From Hydractinia symbiolongicarpus (lineage: Eukaryota; Cnidaria; Hydrozoa; Anthoathecata; Hydractiniidae): a stretch of 64,000 bases of DNA. Positions 12,642-22,945 of this stretch are shown in pieces. Position 1 is the first letter of the stretch; every line of letters starts with the position of its first letter. The stretch lies in the NCBI RefSeq assembly GCF_029227915.1, contig NC_079880.1:23064501-23128500 (forward strand). Reading direction: 5' to 3'. A model generated the notes under the pieces. That model was not told the origin of the DNA. It worked only from the letters and a program-made list of their open reading frames with translations, and made no database searches. The position numbers were made by a program, and so were the translations under genes.

Positions 12642-12681
<40 letters not shown>

Positions 12682-15600
12682 GGCGCGAAAAAGACACGTT
12701 TAAAAATTTACCTTATTCCAAGGAAACATCGTCATAATAATAATCTAAGTCGCTTACGTGAAAAATTTTAAAAGGTTCATCTGTTATATTTGGTTTAATA
12801 AAAACATTACCCTTCCAAGACCAAGATGATGCAATTCTACCTTCGTGATATAATTGACTGCTCATTCCCAACAGGGCTTTATAAGCTGGGCAAAGATTAT
12901 CTGAAATAACAACTTTACGATGATTTACACTGTCTTTCAACTTTTTACGGTTTTCGAGCGCTTTTTCAGCCTTTTTCCTGTTGACGAACCTAACTATAGT
13001 GCGCTTTGGAAATTTCGAGTCTCTTTCCCTCTTTGACTTTGGTAGGCGATGACAAGCCTCAATTTCGTTACAATCACAGGTAACACCGATTTCCTGAAGA
13101 ATGCTTATTACCTTTGCTTCGAGATTTCGATCAGCGATATCATCTGATATGCCAATGATTTCCAGATTATTTCTTCTGGAGTATTGGTCCTGGGCGTTAA
13201 TCTTCATTTCAAGGTTAATTTGAGATTCGTAAATTTCGTCGTTTTCCTTTTCAAGTAATCTAATTCTTTTTTTCATATTTTTGTTGTCGTCGAGAATTCG
13301 TTTAAGAACATTATTTTTGATTTCATCTACGCTGTCTTTTATTTCTTTCAGCCCAACCTTTTCTTTCACTTCATCCTGAACTTTTATCAAAAATTGAACC
13401 AAATCTGGCTTTGTGAATTTATCAATTTGTGATTTAGATTTTCCCACAATGTCACTTAAGTTGGCAAGTGTAAAAGACGAAGCCATTATATCTTTATTTG
13501 AAATTAACTATTTATTTATTTAAGTTTATTATTCTAATCACTCCCCGTTGTAGATAGAGAAGTTTTACATCCGCTTATAGCTTATGAACACGTCCGTTCG
13601 CTACGAAGTCTTGCGTCGAATGTGAGTATTGATTGATGGCTTGTGAGAGTTGATTATAAACCCATGGCCTGCGTATAATAAAGGTTTTGTGCTTTACTTT
13701 ATGTACAACAAAATTTTCTTCCTTAAAACGTTTGATTTTTTGTTTAATAGGTGTTTGGTGGTAGTCTCGCTGCTATGATTGGCAGCTCTATCGCTTGTCA
13801 ATCAATTGAATATCAGCCTGGATTCAATGCTAAGCATCTTGCATGGACAGGTATTAAAATTTTCTTCTTCTTTTTTTTTTAATCTCTTACCGTACCAATG
13901 TAATGGTCAATTGACACGATATGAATTTAGTTTTAACCAAAAAAGTGTTAAAGGTCGTACACAGTGTCCTATTTTTCTCTACATAGCCATCAACAAACGT
14001 ATAAAGTCAAAAAATAAGTATACGGAAAAAATAATTTATTTCATCCCCTTTGTTTTTTATCCTCTGATTTATTTTTCGTCTACCCCTCAGTTTAAGTATA
14101 CCCTATTAAGTTTTGATTCCTACTTCCAAGTTGCATGCCAATTTTATGATAAAAAAGGTTGTGGATGGTGAACTGTTTACAAATTTTCTTGCATCGCCCC
14201 CTCATCCCCAATAAAGCCTTCCCCGCTTTAATATTTTTCGAAATTTCGGGGTAAATTTAAAATGATCTAATCCCACTGGGGGATCACACTATGCAGCCCC
14301 TGTACATTTGCAAGGGAAAAACGATTTGTTACTTTCATTCCCATAATGTCTGCCGCAACTTAGAAAATGTAAAATTCTTTATATATAAATATTCTTTATC
14401 ACTTCGATTCGATAAGTTTAAAGGTTTAGATATGGAATTTTTTAGTCTTTCTAGATTAACCTTGGTTGTCCTTCAAGACTACACCCGCAGTTACACGTTC
14501 CCGTGTAACGCAATTAATTAGTTTTATTAATTGTAGTAATATTTTTTACTTATCTTAAATTTAGCACACAGTGGAATTGTCGGCGTTGTTATTGCACCGT
14601 TGATGTTAGTGGGTGGCCCGCTAGTGTTGAGAGCAGCTGCGTACACCGCTGGAACGGTGGCTGCACTGTCCTTGACAGCAGCTTGTGCACCTGATGAGAA
14701 ATTTTTGACATGGGGTGGGCCTCTATCTCTCGCTCTGGGTGGTATTTGCGTGGCTTCCATTGGTAAGTGACTAAATGATTTCCTAAAGTATATGACTTAT
14801 TTTTCAGTTTTAATTTACTAAATCATTTGTCATTAATTTTCATACGATTGGAAACGGTTTTAATACAACAAGGCGAGTATACAGTTTGTTAACACGGGCT
14901 CACGATCAACAAACCTCGGATTTACAATCGTGTATAAGACGAAACGATATAAAACGAATTTCCTAAAAATGATCTTAGCGATAAACCACCTGAATCTTTT
15001 TTGAGTCGTTAAAGTGTTTCTGAATTTATTCTAGGCGGGATGTTCCTCCCTGCCACATCTGCTGTTGCACCGGCTATCAGTTCACTTGTGACGTATGGTG
15101 GACTGGTTGTATTCGGTGGCTTTATGTTATACGACACACAAAAGATTATAAAACATGCTGAGCTGACGACTTATAGTGGGAAAAGTTATGATCCTATCAA
15201 TGCGTGAGTATTTGTTGAAATGTAATTTTTGTAATTTCTTTTTGTCAGTTTTTCAAGTACCTTTGACTAGAAAATTATTAGACAGCCTAACATTTTATCC
15301 CCCCTTCCTCTCCTGGACTATAACCCCAGACCTTTATCTCACTACTTTATCTAACTACTGAGAGGGCGACCTAAACTTAAAGGGAGGGATCCCTCTGTTT
15401 ACTTATGGTTTACTGTGGCTAAAAACCTACAAGTTGTGTCAGTACAGTGACTTTGTATGGATCGCGGATACCAGGGCTTATCTTGAATGCATATTGAATG
15501 TTCAATAAGATAAGGGTTGTCTATAAACTGGAGGGAAGTTAAAAAAATGAGCTGGAAACGAAGAAGTTGAGAACACTCAAGAAAGTTTATAAAAAGTTGA

Positions 15601-15909
15601 AAGTTTAGTGTAATAAATTGTAAGGAGTTTTATATCATTTTGATCTGTGTCGTATTATAAGTTGTGTCATGTGCGTTTGTATTGTTTGTTTATTTGTTTG
15701 TTTGTTTGTTTGTTTGTTTGTTTGTTTGTTTGTTTGTTTGTTTGTTTGTTTGTTTGTTTGTTTGTTTGTTTGTTTGTTTGTTTCGCAAATCCAGGATCAT
15801 TTTTATTTTTTACGACTCTTTTTTCAGTTCAATCGGAATATACATGGACACAATCAACATCTTCATCCGAATACTAATGATCATGGCTGGTAACAACAGA
15901 CGAAAATAA
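5958..15909 (+). CDS. GHITM: Growth-hormone-inducible transmembrane protein (TMBIM5), 7 exons
   Basis: Exons 5958-6153, 8191-8302, 8457-8598, 13751-13850, 14565-14762, 15035-15203 and 15828-15909 join in frame (GT..AG throughout, phases 1,2,0,1,1,2) to 999 nt, 332 residues, close to the usual ~345. GHITM is an inner-mitochondrial-membrane member of the Bax-inhibitor-1 family, involved in cristae organisation and cation/proton exchange. The first ~55 residues are Arg/Lys/Ser/Gln-rich without acids at the start, as in a mitochondrial presequence. Then come hydrophobic Gly/Ala-rich segments (GGACAAGVGALCFYGLGL, GSLGITAVSAF, GIVGVVIAPLMLVGGPLV, GGPLSLALGGICVASIG, TYGGLVVFGGFMLYDTQ). The terminus SIGIYMDTINIF with basic RRK matches the signature GHITM end. 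The ATG at 5958 is the first in frame in exon 1. An AATAAA (15905-15910) overlaps the stop codon. Intron 3 is enlarged by a LINE and a minisatellite. Confidence 0.93.
6154..8190 (+). other. GHITM intron 1; GC-richer unassigned block near 7270-7790
   Basis: About 2 kb with no exon I can support. Between about 7270 and 7790 base composition rises to near half G+C, unlike the flanks, and a 66-codon minus-strand ORF (7552-7752) lies there without a recognisable domain. It may be a fragment of an uncharacterised repeat. Confidence 0.5.
8599..8797 (+). repeat. Degenerate ~30-bp minisatellite built from the exon-3 splice donor
   Basis: About seven imperfect units of the form GGCTTGTGAGTATTGATT-ATAAACCCAT. 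The first unit is the real exon-3/intron-3 junction (GGCTT/GTAAGT). Further units contain GCTTGTGAGT or GCTTGTAAGT. The array continues on the far side of the LINE at 13621-13672, so the LINE split it. Confidence 0.8.
8936..8983 (-). other. LINE 3' UTR nested stem-loop (second copy)
   Basis: Sense strand GGTGGCCATACC pairs with GGTATGGTCTCC, with the same internal T-T mismatch and G-T wobble as at 1936-1980. The inner hairpin is TAGC-TTTAT-GCTA. Paired positions differ from the first LINE in a compensating way. Confidence 0.65.
9101..11973 (-). pseudogene. LINE ORF2, endonuclease and reverse transcriptase part
   Basis: This frame opens at about 11973, just after a frameshift, and is open for about 950 codons. 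It contains the EEP endonuclease (VIGITETKF, GDFNIDLLKSE, IDNIYF, SDHFPQF) and the reverse transcriptase (PIYKKGS, NYRPISLLSN, GVFIDLQKAFDTVDHE, HGVPQGSVLGPLLF, HFADDTNLL), followed by the thumb and C-terminal region. The products nick target DNA and copy the element RNA. The upstream PHD-containing part is in another frame owing to an apparent one-base loss at about 11965-11972. The first part of the endonuclease is therefore split from the PHD finger, and an intact ORF2 protein cannot be made by simple translation. All catalytic motifs are intact. Confidence 0.85.
11961..12368 (-). pseudogene. LINE ORF2 N-terminus: PHD-type zinc finger, frameshifted
   Basis: Begins with ATG at 12368. A C4HC3-type zinc finger is visible: CGVCGKSV, CDICKFWIHIKC, and WFCCKCI (residues 6-58). 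PHD fingers at the start of ORF2 or in ORF1 occur in several CR1/L2-like LINEs and may bind histone tails. The frame then enters the endonuclease start (FSLFHMNIASV) and hits a stop where the downstream frame takes over, showing a one-base deletion relative to an intact ORF2. Confidence 0.8.
12642..12678. repeat. 37-base A run (poly(T) in LINE sense) between ORF1 and ORF2
   Basis: Uninterrupted A run in the inter-ORF spacer of the LINE. An (AAAT)n-like stretch lies next to it at 12604-12625. Confidence 0.85.
12713..13486 (-). CDS. LINE ORF1: coiled-coil RNA-binding protein (L1-ORF1p-like)
   Basis: 257 codons from an ATG at 13486. Residues ~40-100 form a charged coiled coil (KEIKDSVDEIKNNV, NKNMKKRIRLLEKENDEIYES). 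Then comes QYSRRNNLEIIGI, the hallmark linker of L1-type ORF1 (transposase_22) RRM domains, and a C-terminal half with IEACHRLPK, RTIVRFVNRKKAEKAL and KVVISDNLCPAYKALL. These proteins trimerise and coat the element RNA with chaperone activity. It precedes ORF2 by about 340 bp that include the homopolymer. The frame is intact and is probably the only complete LINE protein here apart from the truncated ORF2 at 2049-4955. Confidence 0.85.
   Translation of the reverse strand: MASSFTLANLSDIVGKSKSQIDKFTKPDLVQFLIKVQDEVKEKVGLKEIKDSVDEIKNNVLKRILDDNKNMKKRIRLLEKENDEIYESQINLEMKINAQDQYSRRNNLEIIGISDDIADRNLEAKVISILQEIGVTCDCNEIEACHRLPKSKRERDSKFPKRTIVRFVNRKKAEKALENRKKLKDSVNHRKVVISDNLCPAYKALLGMSSQLYHEGRIASSWSWKGNVFIKPNITDEPFKIFHVSDLDYYYDDVSLE
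13621..13672 (+). repeat. Right-hand remainder of the splice-donor minisatellite
   Basis: TGTGAGTATTGATTGATGGCTTGTGAG and ATTATAAACCCATGG match the units at 8599-8797. It marks the far side of the LINE insertion. Confidence 0.75.
15682..15783 (+). repeat. (TTTG)n microsatellite in GHITM intron 6
   Basis: About 25 near-perfect TTTG units. The tandem yields artificial LFVC-type ORFs in several frames. A shorter run of the same motif lies in globin intron 2 (21839-21864). Confidence 0.95.
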
Positions 15910-17486
15910 AAACAGACTCAATTTTGATTTGCTGTCTTTTCTTTGTACAAATGCATGTGAAATATTGTTTAAATTTGTAAACCAATTTCATGTTTTCAAT
16001 CGTTTCTTTTAACACGCATGCGTCTAAATTCTTTGTTTTTAACTTATTTATTTCAGTCAGATATAAAAAATTAAGGCATGGAAACGAAGGTGGTTGCATA
16101 TGTATTGCATTCGCGGATTATGTGAAACCTGAGAACTTATAGCAAATTTGACATAACCGTTTTGAAGATAGATTTCTCTAAATGTGCGTATATTTTGCGT
16201 TTATAAAAAGGGATTGGTTATAATAGTTCGTTACAAACCGAAAGTAAAGTTTGACTTTCGTGTACATTTAGTACGCATTTGTTTATTTATATGAAGAAAG
16301 ATTCTGCCACGAGAAAAGTGAGCAAACAAGACATGGCTTTAATAAAGCGAGGGGTATACGGAAGCGAGGAAGATATATTCACAATCTGTAATGCTTTGTG
16401 AAAAGAAAAACTTTGAGGTTTAAGTATAGTTTTTATTTTTGGAACAAATTAGCTTAGAACAGATATAGATGTTAAAAAATCTAAATTTTGATGTCGCTGT
16501 GACGTTTTTGGACCCTTGTCCAAGGTTGTTTAAAGAGTAATCTTTGTAATCGTTCTATAACTGTGCTAGATATCAAACATGTCCTTCTAGCCTTCTATGA
16601 CAATTTTGGTCATAAACAGATGAATATTCGTTGTGTGCCAATTTTGGTCATGTCATTTTCTATTCCGTGCCAATTTTTGTGAAAATACTCAGGGTACAAG
16701 AAATTGTGGAATAGAGATAAATAAGATAAAGATAAATCTTTTCGTGATCGCAGGAGCCTGTAGTAATCACTCTTCCTTTTTAATCCGTGCCTCCAGAACC
16801 ACTCGTCCTAAACATTTGTTACTTGCCTCTATATTTTTTTTTAAAATTTCTAGAATCACTATATAATGTCGTTTAATCGTTGCATAACGTCGTTTCGTTT
16901 TGACGTTATGTCCACATCTTACGACTTCTCTTTTCGTTTTGATTCTCCAAATAATAGTAAAAATTGGTGGAATAGTTACCTGACATTGTATAATGACAAA
17001 CGAAAATATCATACAACAAGGAAACGACATCATTATGGAGGACGAAATGGTACATTATAAAATACACCATAAAATAACATAACATTATTTGATATAGATG
17101 ACGTAACGGCATCGTGTGATGATAAATGACATCGTTAGTGAGGGAAATGCAAGGTGTAGAATTACAAAATTTGCTTCACTGGTCTAAACCCAAATGGAAA
17201 ACATTTTGGGAAAATATTCACTGGCACATAAGTTCTCTTACCCAAGTTGAATTACTTTTTGTGAATTGCTAAAAGAATATTGAATTGTGCTTACTTTTAG
17301 ATGGAAGAAATATCACAGTCTTCCAATTATGTGGTTTGGATAACTTTTTGTCTTTCAGCTATCGCTCCTTGTATATGATTGCATTGTGTTGATAGTGGTG
17401 GTGATTTACATCCTCCATTGATTTACCATGTCAATTCAAGATTGCATGGTAACCTTCAACGTCACGATTAAAGACAAAATGACAAA
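15910..17486. other. Intergenic downstream of GHITM, no gene recognised
   Basis: AT-rich sequence with only short ORFs without recognisable domains. No terminal repeats or RNA genes seen. Confidence 0.5.
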
Positions 17487-18641
17487 ATGACTAATGACAA
17501 AAGTAGTAACAACTTTCCACTTTTCACCATCAAGAGTTCAAAAACTGTCAATCTACTCGTGGAAGTTCTTTACTTCCATAATATATCTTTAGTTCATACT
17601 TTAATAGATGCAAATTTGGTTTTGTGCAACTCCAAAATAACAAACAATCAAAGTCCTTTGATATTTTTTACAAAAACAAACCGTTTGCAAAAAGCATGTA
17701 CAATAATTAAGAAATTCATCTATTTACTAGATATTCTGGACGGCACTTTCACAAAGAGTAGTGATAGATTCTTGGCATCATGTGCAAATGGTTTTATAGA
17801 TTTATTGGAGCAGTTTTAAACATACGCACAAACCACTGTATTTTAAAGGCGTTAAAAATAAAGAGAAAAAATCCAAAACTAAAGATATACAAATATAAAT
17901 TTGAAAACACCTCAGCATTGGTGATATTGGGAGTTCAGCAATTGTTAATACAAACACGTTTTTACAAAAATTTTTCGTAAAAACACAACATGGTTGTATG
18001 GAGGTGCTATATATAATCGATTGAGTAAAATGTTCATTAGGAACTCGATATTTGATATCAACTCGGCTTAATCAACCGAAGGAGCAATTTACGGAGAGAG
18101 ATGCAAAGCTTTTTTAAGTATGATCAATGTTATGATGCACAACTCTATGCAAAACAAGAAAGCTCTTGGAAGTCTCGTTAACACTGAACATTTTTTCTTC
18201 AAGAATGATACTGAGGTCAGTGCCAGGTACAAAATATATTCACTGACTTGGAACAGATTCCAGTGTTTCAAGAAAACTTGTTGAATATTTTTGTCCTACT
18301 AACAATAAAGCTGAATATAACACTAGAAATTTTCTTGTACAAGTTGCCCAAAGGGAAGCTACAGTTTAGACAAAATTCAGATTTATTATTTAAACAACTC
18401 CAAGCCATATGTAACGTCAAATGTAACTTGCAAGAGATGTCCTAATGGAGTCGAGTGTGATATATTACGACAACTGGTGATGTACTTTTGATACCCTGTC
18501 CTCCCAAGTATTGCTGCAAACCAAAAAAGTTTAAAAGATAAAATTCTTGTTCCAATCATCGAAAAGGGCGGTTATGTGGAAGATGTAAAAAGGGCCATTC
18601 GTTAGATATGTTTAGCCAGAACTGTATCAAGTCTGATCAAG
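17487..18641 (+). pseudogene. Decayed beta-helix / cysteine-rich receptor-like gene
   Basis: Several plus-strand frames together give pieces of a large extracellular receptor type common in cnidarians and other basal animals. The first part has short beta-helix-like units with asparagine/serine (SSNNFPLF to 17819, then MFIRNSIFDINSA and GAIYGERCKAF). Then come a CPKGSYSLD element, the Cys-rich CKRCPNGVECD, CPPKYCC, and NHRKGRLCGRCKKGHS ending at a GT donor after 18641. Stops and frame changes interrupt it repeatedly (stops at about 17817 and 18083, and after CPPKYCCKPKKFKR), so no continuous product is possible. I infer a pseudogene. Exon borders and the upstream part cannot be fixed from this sequence. 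Confidence 0.55.
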
Positions 18642-20934
18642 GTAACAAAAGTATCTTTTGGATTTTCTTCATTGTGCTTTGATTCACATTCACCTATGTA
18701 CTAATGCATTTAAAAAAAAATTCCAACATATCCAAGACAGTCATGAGAAAGTTAATGCAACTCTCGCAGTGTATGAGCTGTACCAGGGCAGAAACTGACA
18801 GAAGTTATTGAACATCTTTGATTAAAAGGAACATAAGACAAAGTACTTCATAACGTTCTTTTACAAAAATGAACTAATAATTTAGGTTTATCAAAAATCC
18901 TATTCTTGTTTTATCAAACGGCTGCTTCGTTACGCGTCACCCACTCAAGTCATCAATATTCACCTTCAAGTTCCTACTGTATGAGAATTTATCTAACCTC
19001 TGTCCATTCAATCAAAAGAGTTCGATCAAAGGTATCGGAAAAATAGTTGAAAAGACAGAAATGTATGAGTTGAAAAATGCTAATTTCCTATAAAATTGAA
19101 GTAAACATCCGTCCAACGTTTAAAAACATCCCTTTGTTGGCATTCAAGAAGATAAATATGTGTATATACATACACCCACCATTGATATTTAGCATCAACG
19201 GTGGTATGAGTCCAGAAACAAGTGTTTTGTATCCAGACTTGCCAACATGATCGCGGAAAAAAGAGATGAGACAAAGGGAGTAGTTGTAGCATGGCTGAGA
19301 CGCAAAGTTTGGTGTAGTTTGGTATAGTTTGGTACGAATTTGTGTATATACAGATATTTATTTTTGTTAATCAAGAATATTTTTAATTTTTGCACCAATT
19401 TCGGCCTTAAACAGTATTTAGTTGACAAAAAATCAACATTCTATTATCGCCTATCATTTATTTAGTCACTATGTCAATTTTATTTCTACAAAACATTTCA
19501 TGGTTTTAAAGCCAGAAATTCAAATTTTAGCGACATTGGCGTGCAAGAATTTCCTAAATCTTCTACCGAAAAAAAATAATAGAAATTTTATGTTAAGCCA
19601 TTCTACCAATATCACTCAATGGGGTCCCTCGATGCTAATCCAGCTTCAAAATTGACCGGAGTTCCTTAAGAGATAAAAATAAATTTATATCCAAGCAAAA
19701 TAAAAAATAAAAGTTCTACAATTGTTCCACAAATGTCGTTCTCGATGATGTTTGAAAAGGTATGTGTGACGTAAAAATGCAGCAGAATTCCGAGCTATTA
19801 TGCGACATCGTAAGGTCGCTTGTCCCAAGTCGTTAAAACAGCCATCGTTAGATGTTATGTCTGAGGTAGTTTGCCACGAATATTAAAATATATCGGCCGT
19901 TGTTAATTTAGGGCTGGTGTAAAAAATGAGCCAACCAAGGAAATTTCATAGTTGTACTAATCCAACAAATACACGCCTTGTTTCCGCAAAAATAGAGAAT
20001 CCTGGGGCGAGGTTGGTGAATAATATTTGATAAAACTTTTTTAGATGTGTGCCATCGGGCACGTAAATAGATAATTTTTATCAGGATAGATAAAAAACTT
20101 CTATTCAAATTTAGTCTAGCCTCCAAATTTTTCACAAATCTCAGTTTAAGATGCAACAAACAACAGGTTTTGTTTACAATAGTGTCACGTAACTAAAAAT
20201 ATCAAAAAAATATTGATCCTTTTTAACGTTATATTGTAATTTCGGACGTTATTGTAAACAGTTACGGTTAGTTTATCAACGCTCCCGGTTTTATCAATGC
20301 CCGTTTTAAAATAAGCGGTGCAAAACTAAAATTTAGTAGACATCATAACTTCCTTAGTTCTGCTCCGAAAGCGCTCTGGGTTCAGTTGGCACACGATTAT
20401 GGAGAATTTGCAATAACATGTCAAGCACTGGGAGGTAGAAGAAAACGTGTATGTACGCATTCAGCGTCAATCTCGACCACATCACTTTTTATCGTGACGG
20501 CGAAACTTGAAATATCAAGAAGCACAGCGCTGTTGTGAAGGAAATAGGCCTAGGGGCGAGGTTGACTTAGCGTTTTAAAGGTTCAACTAATGTACTTTAT
20601 GCGACCAAGTGGTATTTTCGCACGCATCCTAACGACATAGTTGTAAATATTTAAGTTTATAAATTTTTCTGTACTGAGTAGCTCCGTAGTTCCTTTTAAC
20701 ACCACTCCATTCACACCTGTGTTTACATCTGTCGCGTTTTTTTAAGATTTGCATTTGAGCATTGTGATATATTAAATATATTAAATCAAAAAAAAAAAGA
20801 AATATACAAATATAGCTTTAAAAATCTTTTATATTAAAAACTACAAGCCATGAAAATCTTTTTGCATACAAAGCGGAAACATATGAAGCCCTTTCCACAA
20901 ATGAGAAAGGTTTTCTACTGGCGGAGTTAAGAGT
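18642..20934. other. Intergenic; two copies of a CTGGGGCGAGGTTG-type motif
   Basis: No gene recognised. The motif occurs at 20002-20015 and, slightly changed, at 20550-20564. It is the terminal sequence of the small MITE family described at 40778-40853. The globin promoter must lie in the last part of the interval, but I see no certain TATA box. Confidence 0.5.
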
Positions 20935-22144
20935 ATGGGTAGCATTTGCATGAAGCATTTAGATGTAGCTGATGCCTCTGAAAATTCGACCGCGTCGCCT
21001 CTTACTACACAAGAGATACACTTAGTCAATGAATCATGGAAAGTTGTAACGCCACATTGGAAAGAAATATGCGAGCTAGCTTTTGAAAGGTGGGTTGTAC
21101 AGAAAGACATTTTTATGCTGCAAAACCTTATATCCTAACCTGTTGAATAACGACAGTCTCAATAAGCTTGTAGAGTTCTGGAGTTTGAAGCAAAAAATTT
21201 GATTGAACCTCTGAATTGATTGTTGGACAATCTCGTCACCAGGGTTTCTTGTTCGCTTTCTGATGTGGCTGCACGAAAACATCTTTCGCGCCAACACGCA
21301 TATCTAGAAAGCGAAAAAGAAGATCTGGGAAAGAGATTGATTGTTGAGTTAAAACAAAACTAAAATTAGTTTTAAATTAAGTGTGTTCTTGAGAAAATTA
21401 AGAGTACCCAGCCTGCATGCCATTGTTGGGATATAAATGTAACACTGACCATAAACTTTGGTAGAGCTAGGCTAACCATGTTAATAACGGAAAACTACAA
21501 CTTATAAAAAACCAGCCTCGTTTGCAGACTGGTCTGTCTCTATTAGATACCTAAATATCTAAAATTTCAAATTTTCAAAGTTTTTATTTTCATTTTTGAT
21601 AGATCATTGTCATCATATGGAGTATTACGTAGTTTTTTTCGTACTGAAAACCCTGAACTCGGTTTACCAGAAGTTTTAAATTCCTCGATTATTCAAAATC
21701 ACACAGATAATTTCAAGAATTTAGTAGAAAGAGCCATCGCCGCTCCTTCGTTGGTGCAAAAACAACTACTTGAATACGGTAAAATTCATTATGAGTACGG
21801 AGTAAAAGAAGAGTACATTAAGGTATGGTTACTGCTTCGTTTGTTTGTTTGTTTGTTTGTTTGTTGTTGAATAACTTCTGCATACCGCATTTTTTACCAT
21901 ATCTTCGTTTCAGAATCTTGCGAACAATACAAAAACAGAAGTATGTTGCTATATAGAGGATTCAAGTGATGGAAAAAAGACACACCGAGCATGGGAGCGC
22001 GTGTTTACATTTTTAAGTGACACTTTAATACGTGGTATGAGGAGAGCTGAAAAAGAAAATGGATCAGTTGAAGTTTCAAATGAAAGAGAGAAAGAAATGA
22101 TTGATGATTTAGAAAATAATCGTTCGGAGAATAACAACAACTGA
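20935..22144 (+). CDS. Globin with acylation-type N-terminus (globin-X-like), 3 exons
   Basis: Exons 20935-21089, 21603-21822 and 21914-22144 join in frame (phase 2, then phase 0) to 606 nt, 201 residues. The heme pocket is intact: NESWK (helix A), the FF of the CD region (RSFFRTENP), distal His in IIQNHTDNF (E7), proximal His in YGKIHYEYGV (F8), and WERVFTFL (helix H). Intron 1 is phase 2 at the end of helix B and intron 2 is phase 0 early in helix G, the ancestral B12.2 and G7.0-type positions. The protein begins MGSICMKH, so Gly2 and Cys5 suggest N-myristoylation plus palmitoylation as in globin X, meaning a membrane-bound heme protein for redox or NO chemistry. A charged ~25-residue C-terminal tail extends past helix H. 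The ATG is the first in frame after upstream stops. Confidence 0.88.
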
Positions 22145-22596
22145 ATTTAAACTGATCCATCTTAAACTTAAATTCCGTCAGAAGAATTTTAAAGTGTTTT
22201 TGTGTTAGTAGACACGAAAATTCATCATCTAACAAAGGCCTGACGGTTGGCTTTGAGATTTTTTCTATTATGTTTGCGTTTTTGTTTTTCTATGAAAAAA
22301 AAAATATAATCAAATGACATAAAAAAATTCACGACATTTATTATTTACGTCATATCTATATTTAGGTAATTGATTTTGTCTACGTTCATAGCGAATACTT
22401 TATCATCCAATCATTCCTCATTCGTTGTTCTAAAAAGTTTTAAGTTGGTGACAAAATAATTAAATAATTAAGAGAATCTCGTAAGTAAGCTTAATGCTGT
22501 CACGATTTGCTATAAAAATAAATGGAAGACGCTTTAACTTGTTTTTTACGTCTAACTTTATTACTATCTCGCTTGCGAGGATAGTATTGTTTTCCA

Positions 22597-22817
22597 ACTC
22601 CTAACTAACCAACTAACCGACTAACTAACCAACTAACCAACTAACTAACCAACTAACTAACCGACTAACCAACTAACTAACCAACTAACTAACCAACTAA
22701 CTAACCGACTAACAACTAACTAACCAACTAACTAACTAACCAACTAACTAACCAACTAACTAACCAACTAACTAACCAACTAACTAACCGACTAACAACT
22801 AACTAACCAACTAACTA
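22597..22817. repeat. Microsatellite of (ACTAACCA)n / TTAGTTGG type
   Basis: About 220 bp of ACTAACCA units with ACTAACCG and dropped-base variants. It directly abuts the SINE-like sequence on its right and may be that element's simple-repeat tail. Confidence 0.9.
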
Positions 22818-22945
22818 CGTCCGAAATAGGTGATTTCTGCGAGCTTTTTTTATGCAAATTATTTTTTAGAAAAACTGTCTTCGGGTGGCTTTGAAGCCAC
22901 AACCTGTGGGTTCACGTTATGACGCCTTAACTAACTGAGCCATAT
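22818..22945 (-). mobile_element. tRNA-derived SINE fragment
   Basis: On the minus strand TGGCTCAGTTAGTTAAGG matches a pol III A box. About 35 bases on, GGCTTCAAAGCC resembles a B box within a five-base-pair T-arm (GTGGC/GCCAC). The acceptor stem cannot pair, so it is not a functional tRNA. The 3' side runs into the TTAGTTGG repeat. No poly(A). Confidence 0.6.

Larger units (their letters stand above)
8798..13620 (-). mobile_element. LINE-2 of window: near full-length non-LTR retrotransposon in GHITM intron 3
   Basis: Minus-strand order: 5' UTR (13487-13620), ORF1, a spacer with a 37-base homopolymer, ORF2 with PHD, endonuclease and RT, a 3' UTR stem-loop, and an (ATCT)n tail at 8797-8812. 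It sits inside the splice-donor minisatellite. Both flanks carry TGTGAGTATTGATT and GGCTTGTGA, consistent with a target-site duplication in repetitive DNA. It lies antisense to GHITM. Only one frameshift is evident, so the insertion looks young. Confidence 0.9.

Noticed and set aside
15647-15909. Three overlapping ORFs with VCLF/CLFV repeats
   Set aside because: They are translations of the (TTTG)n microsatellite; only the last exon of GHITM (15828-15909) is real.
22860-22945. Functional tRNA gene on the minus strand
   Set aside because: A- and B-box-like parts are present but no acceptor stem or good anticodon arm can form.
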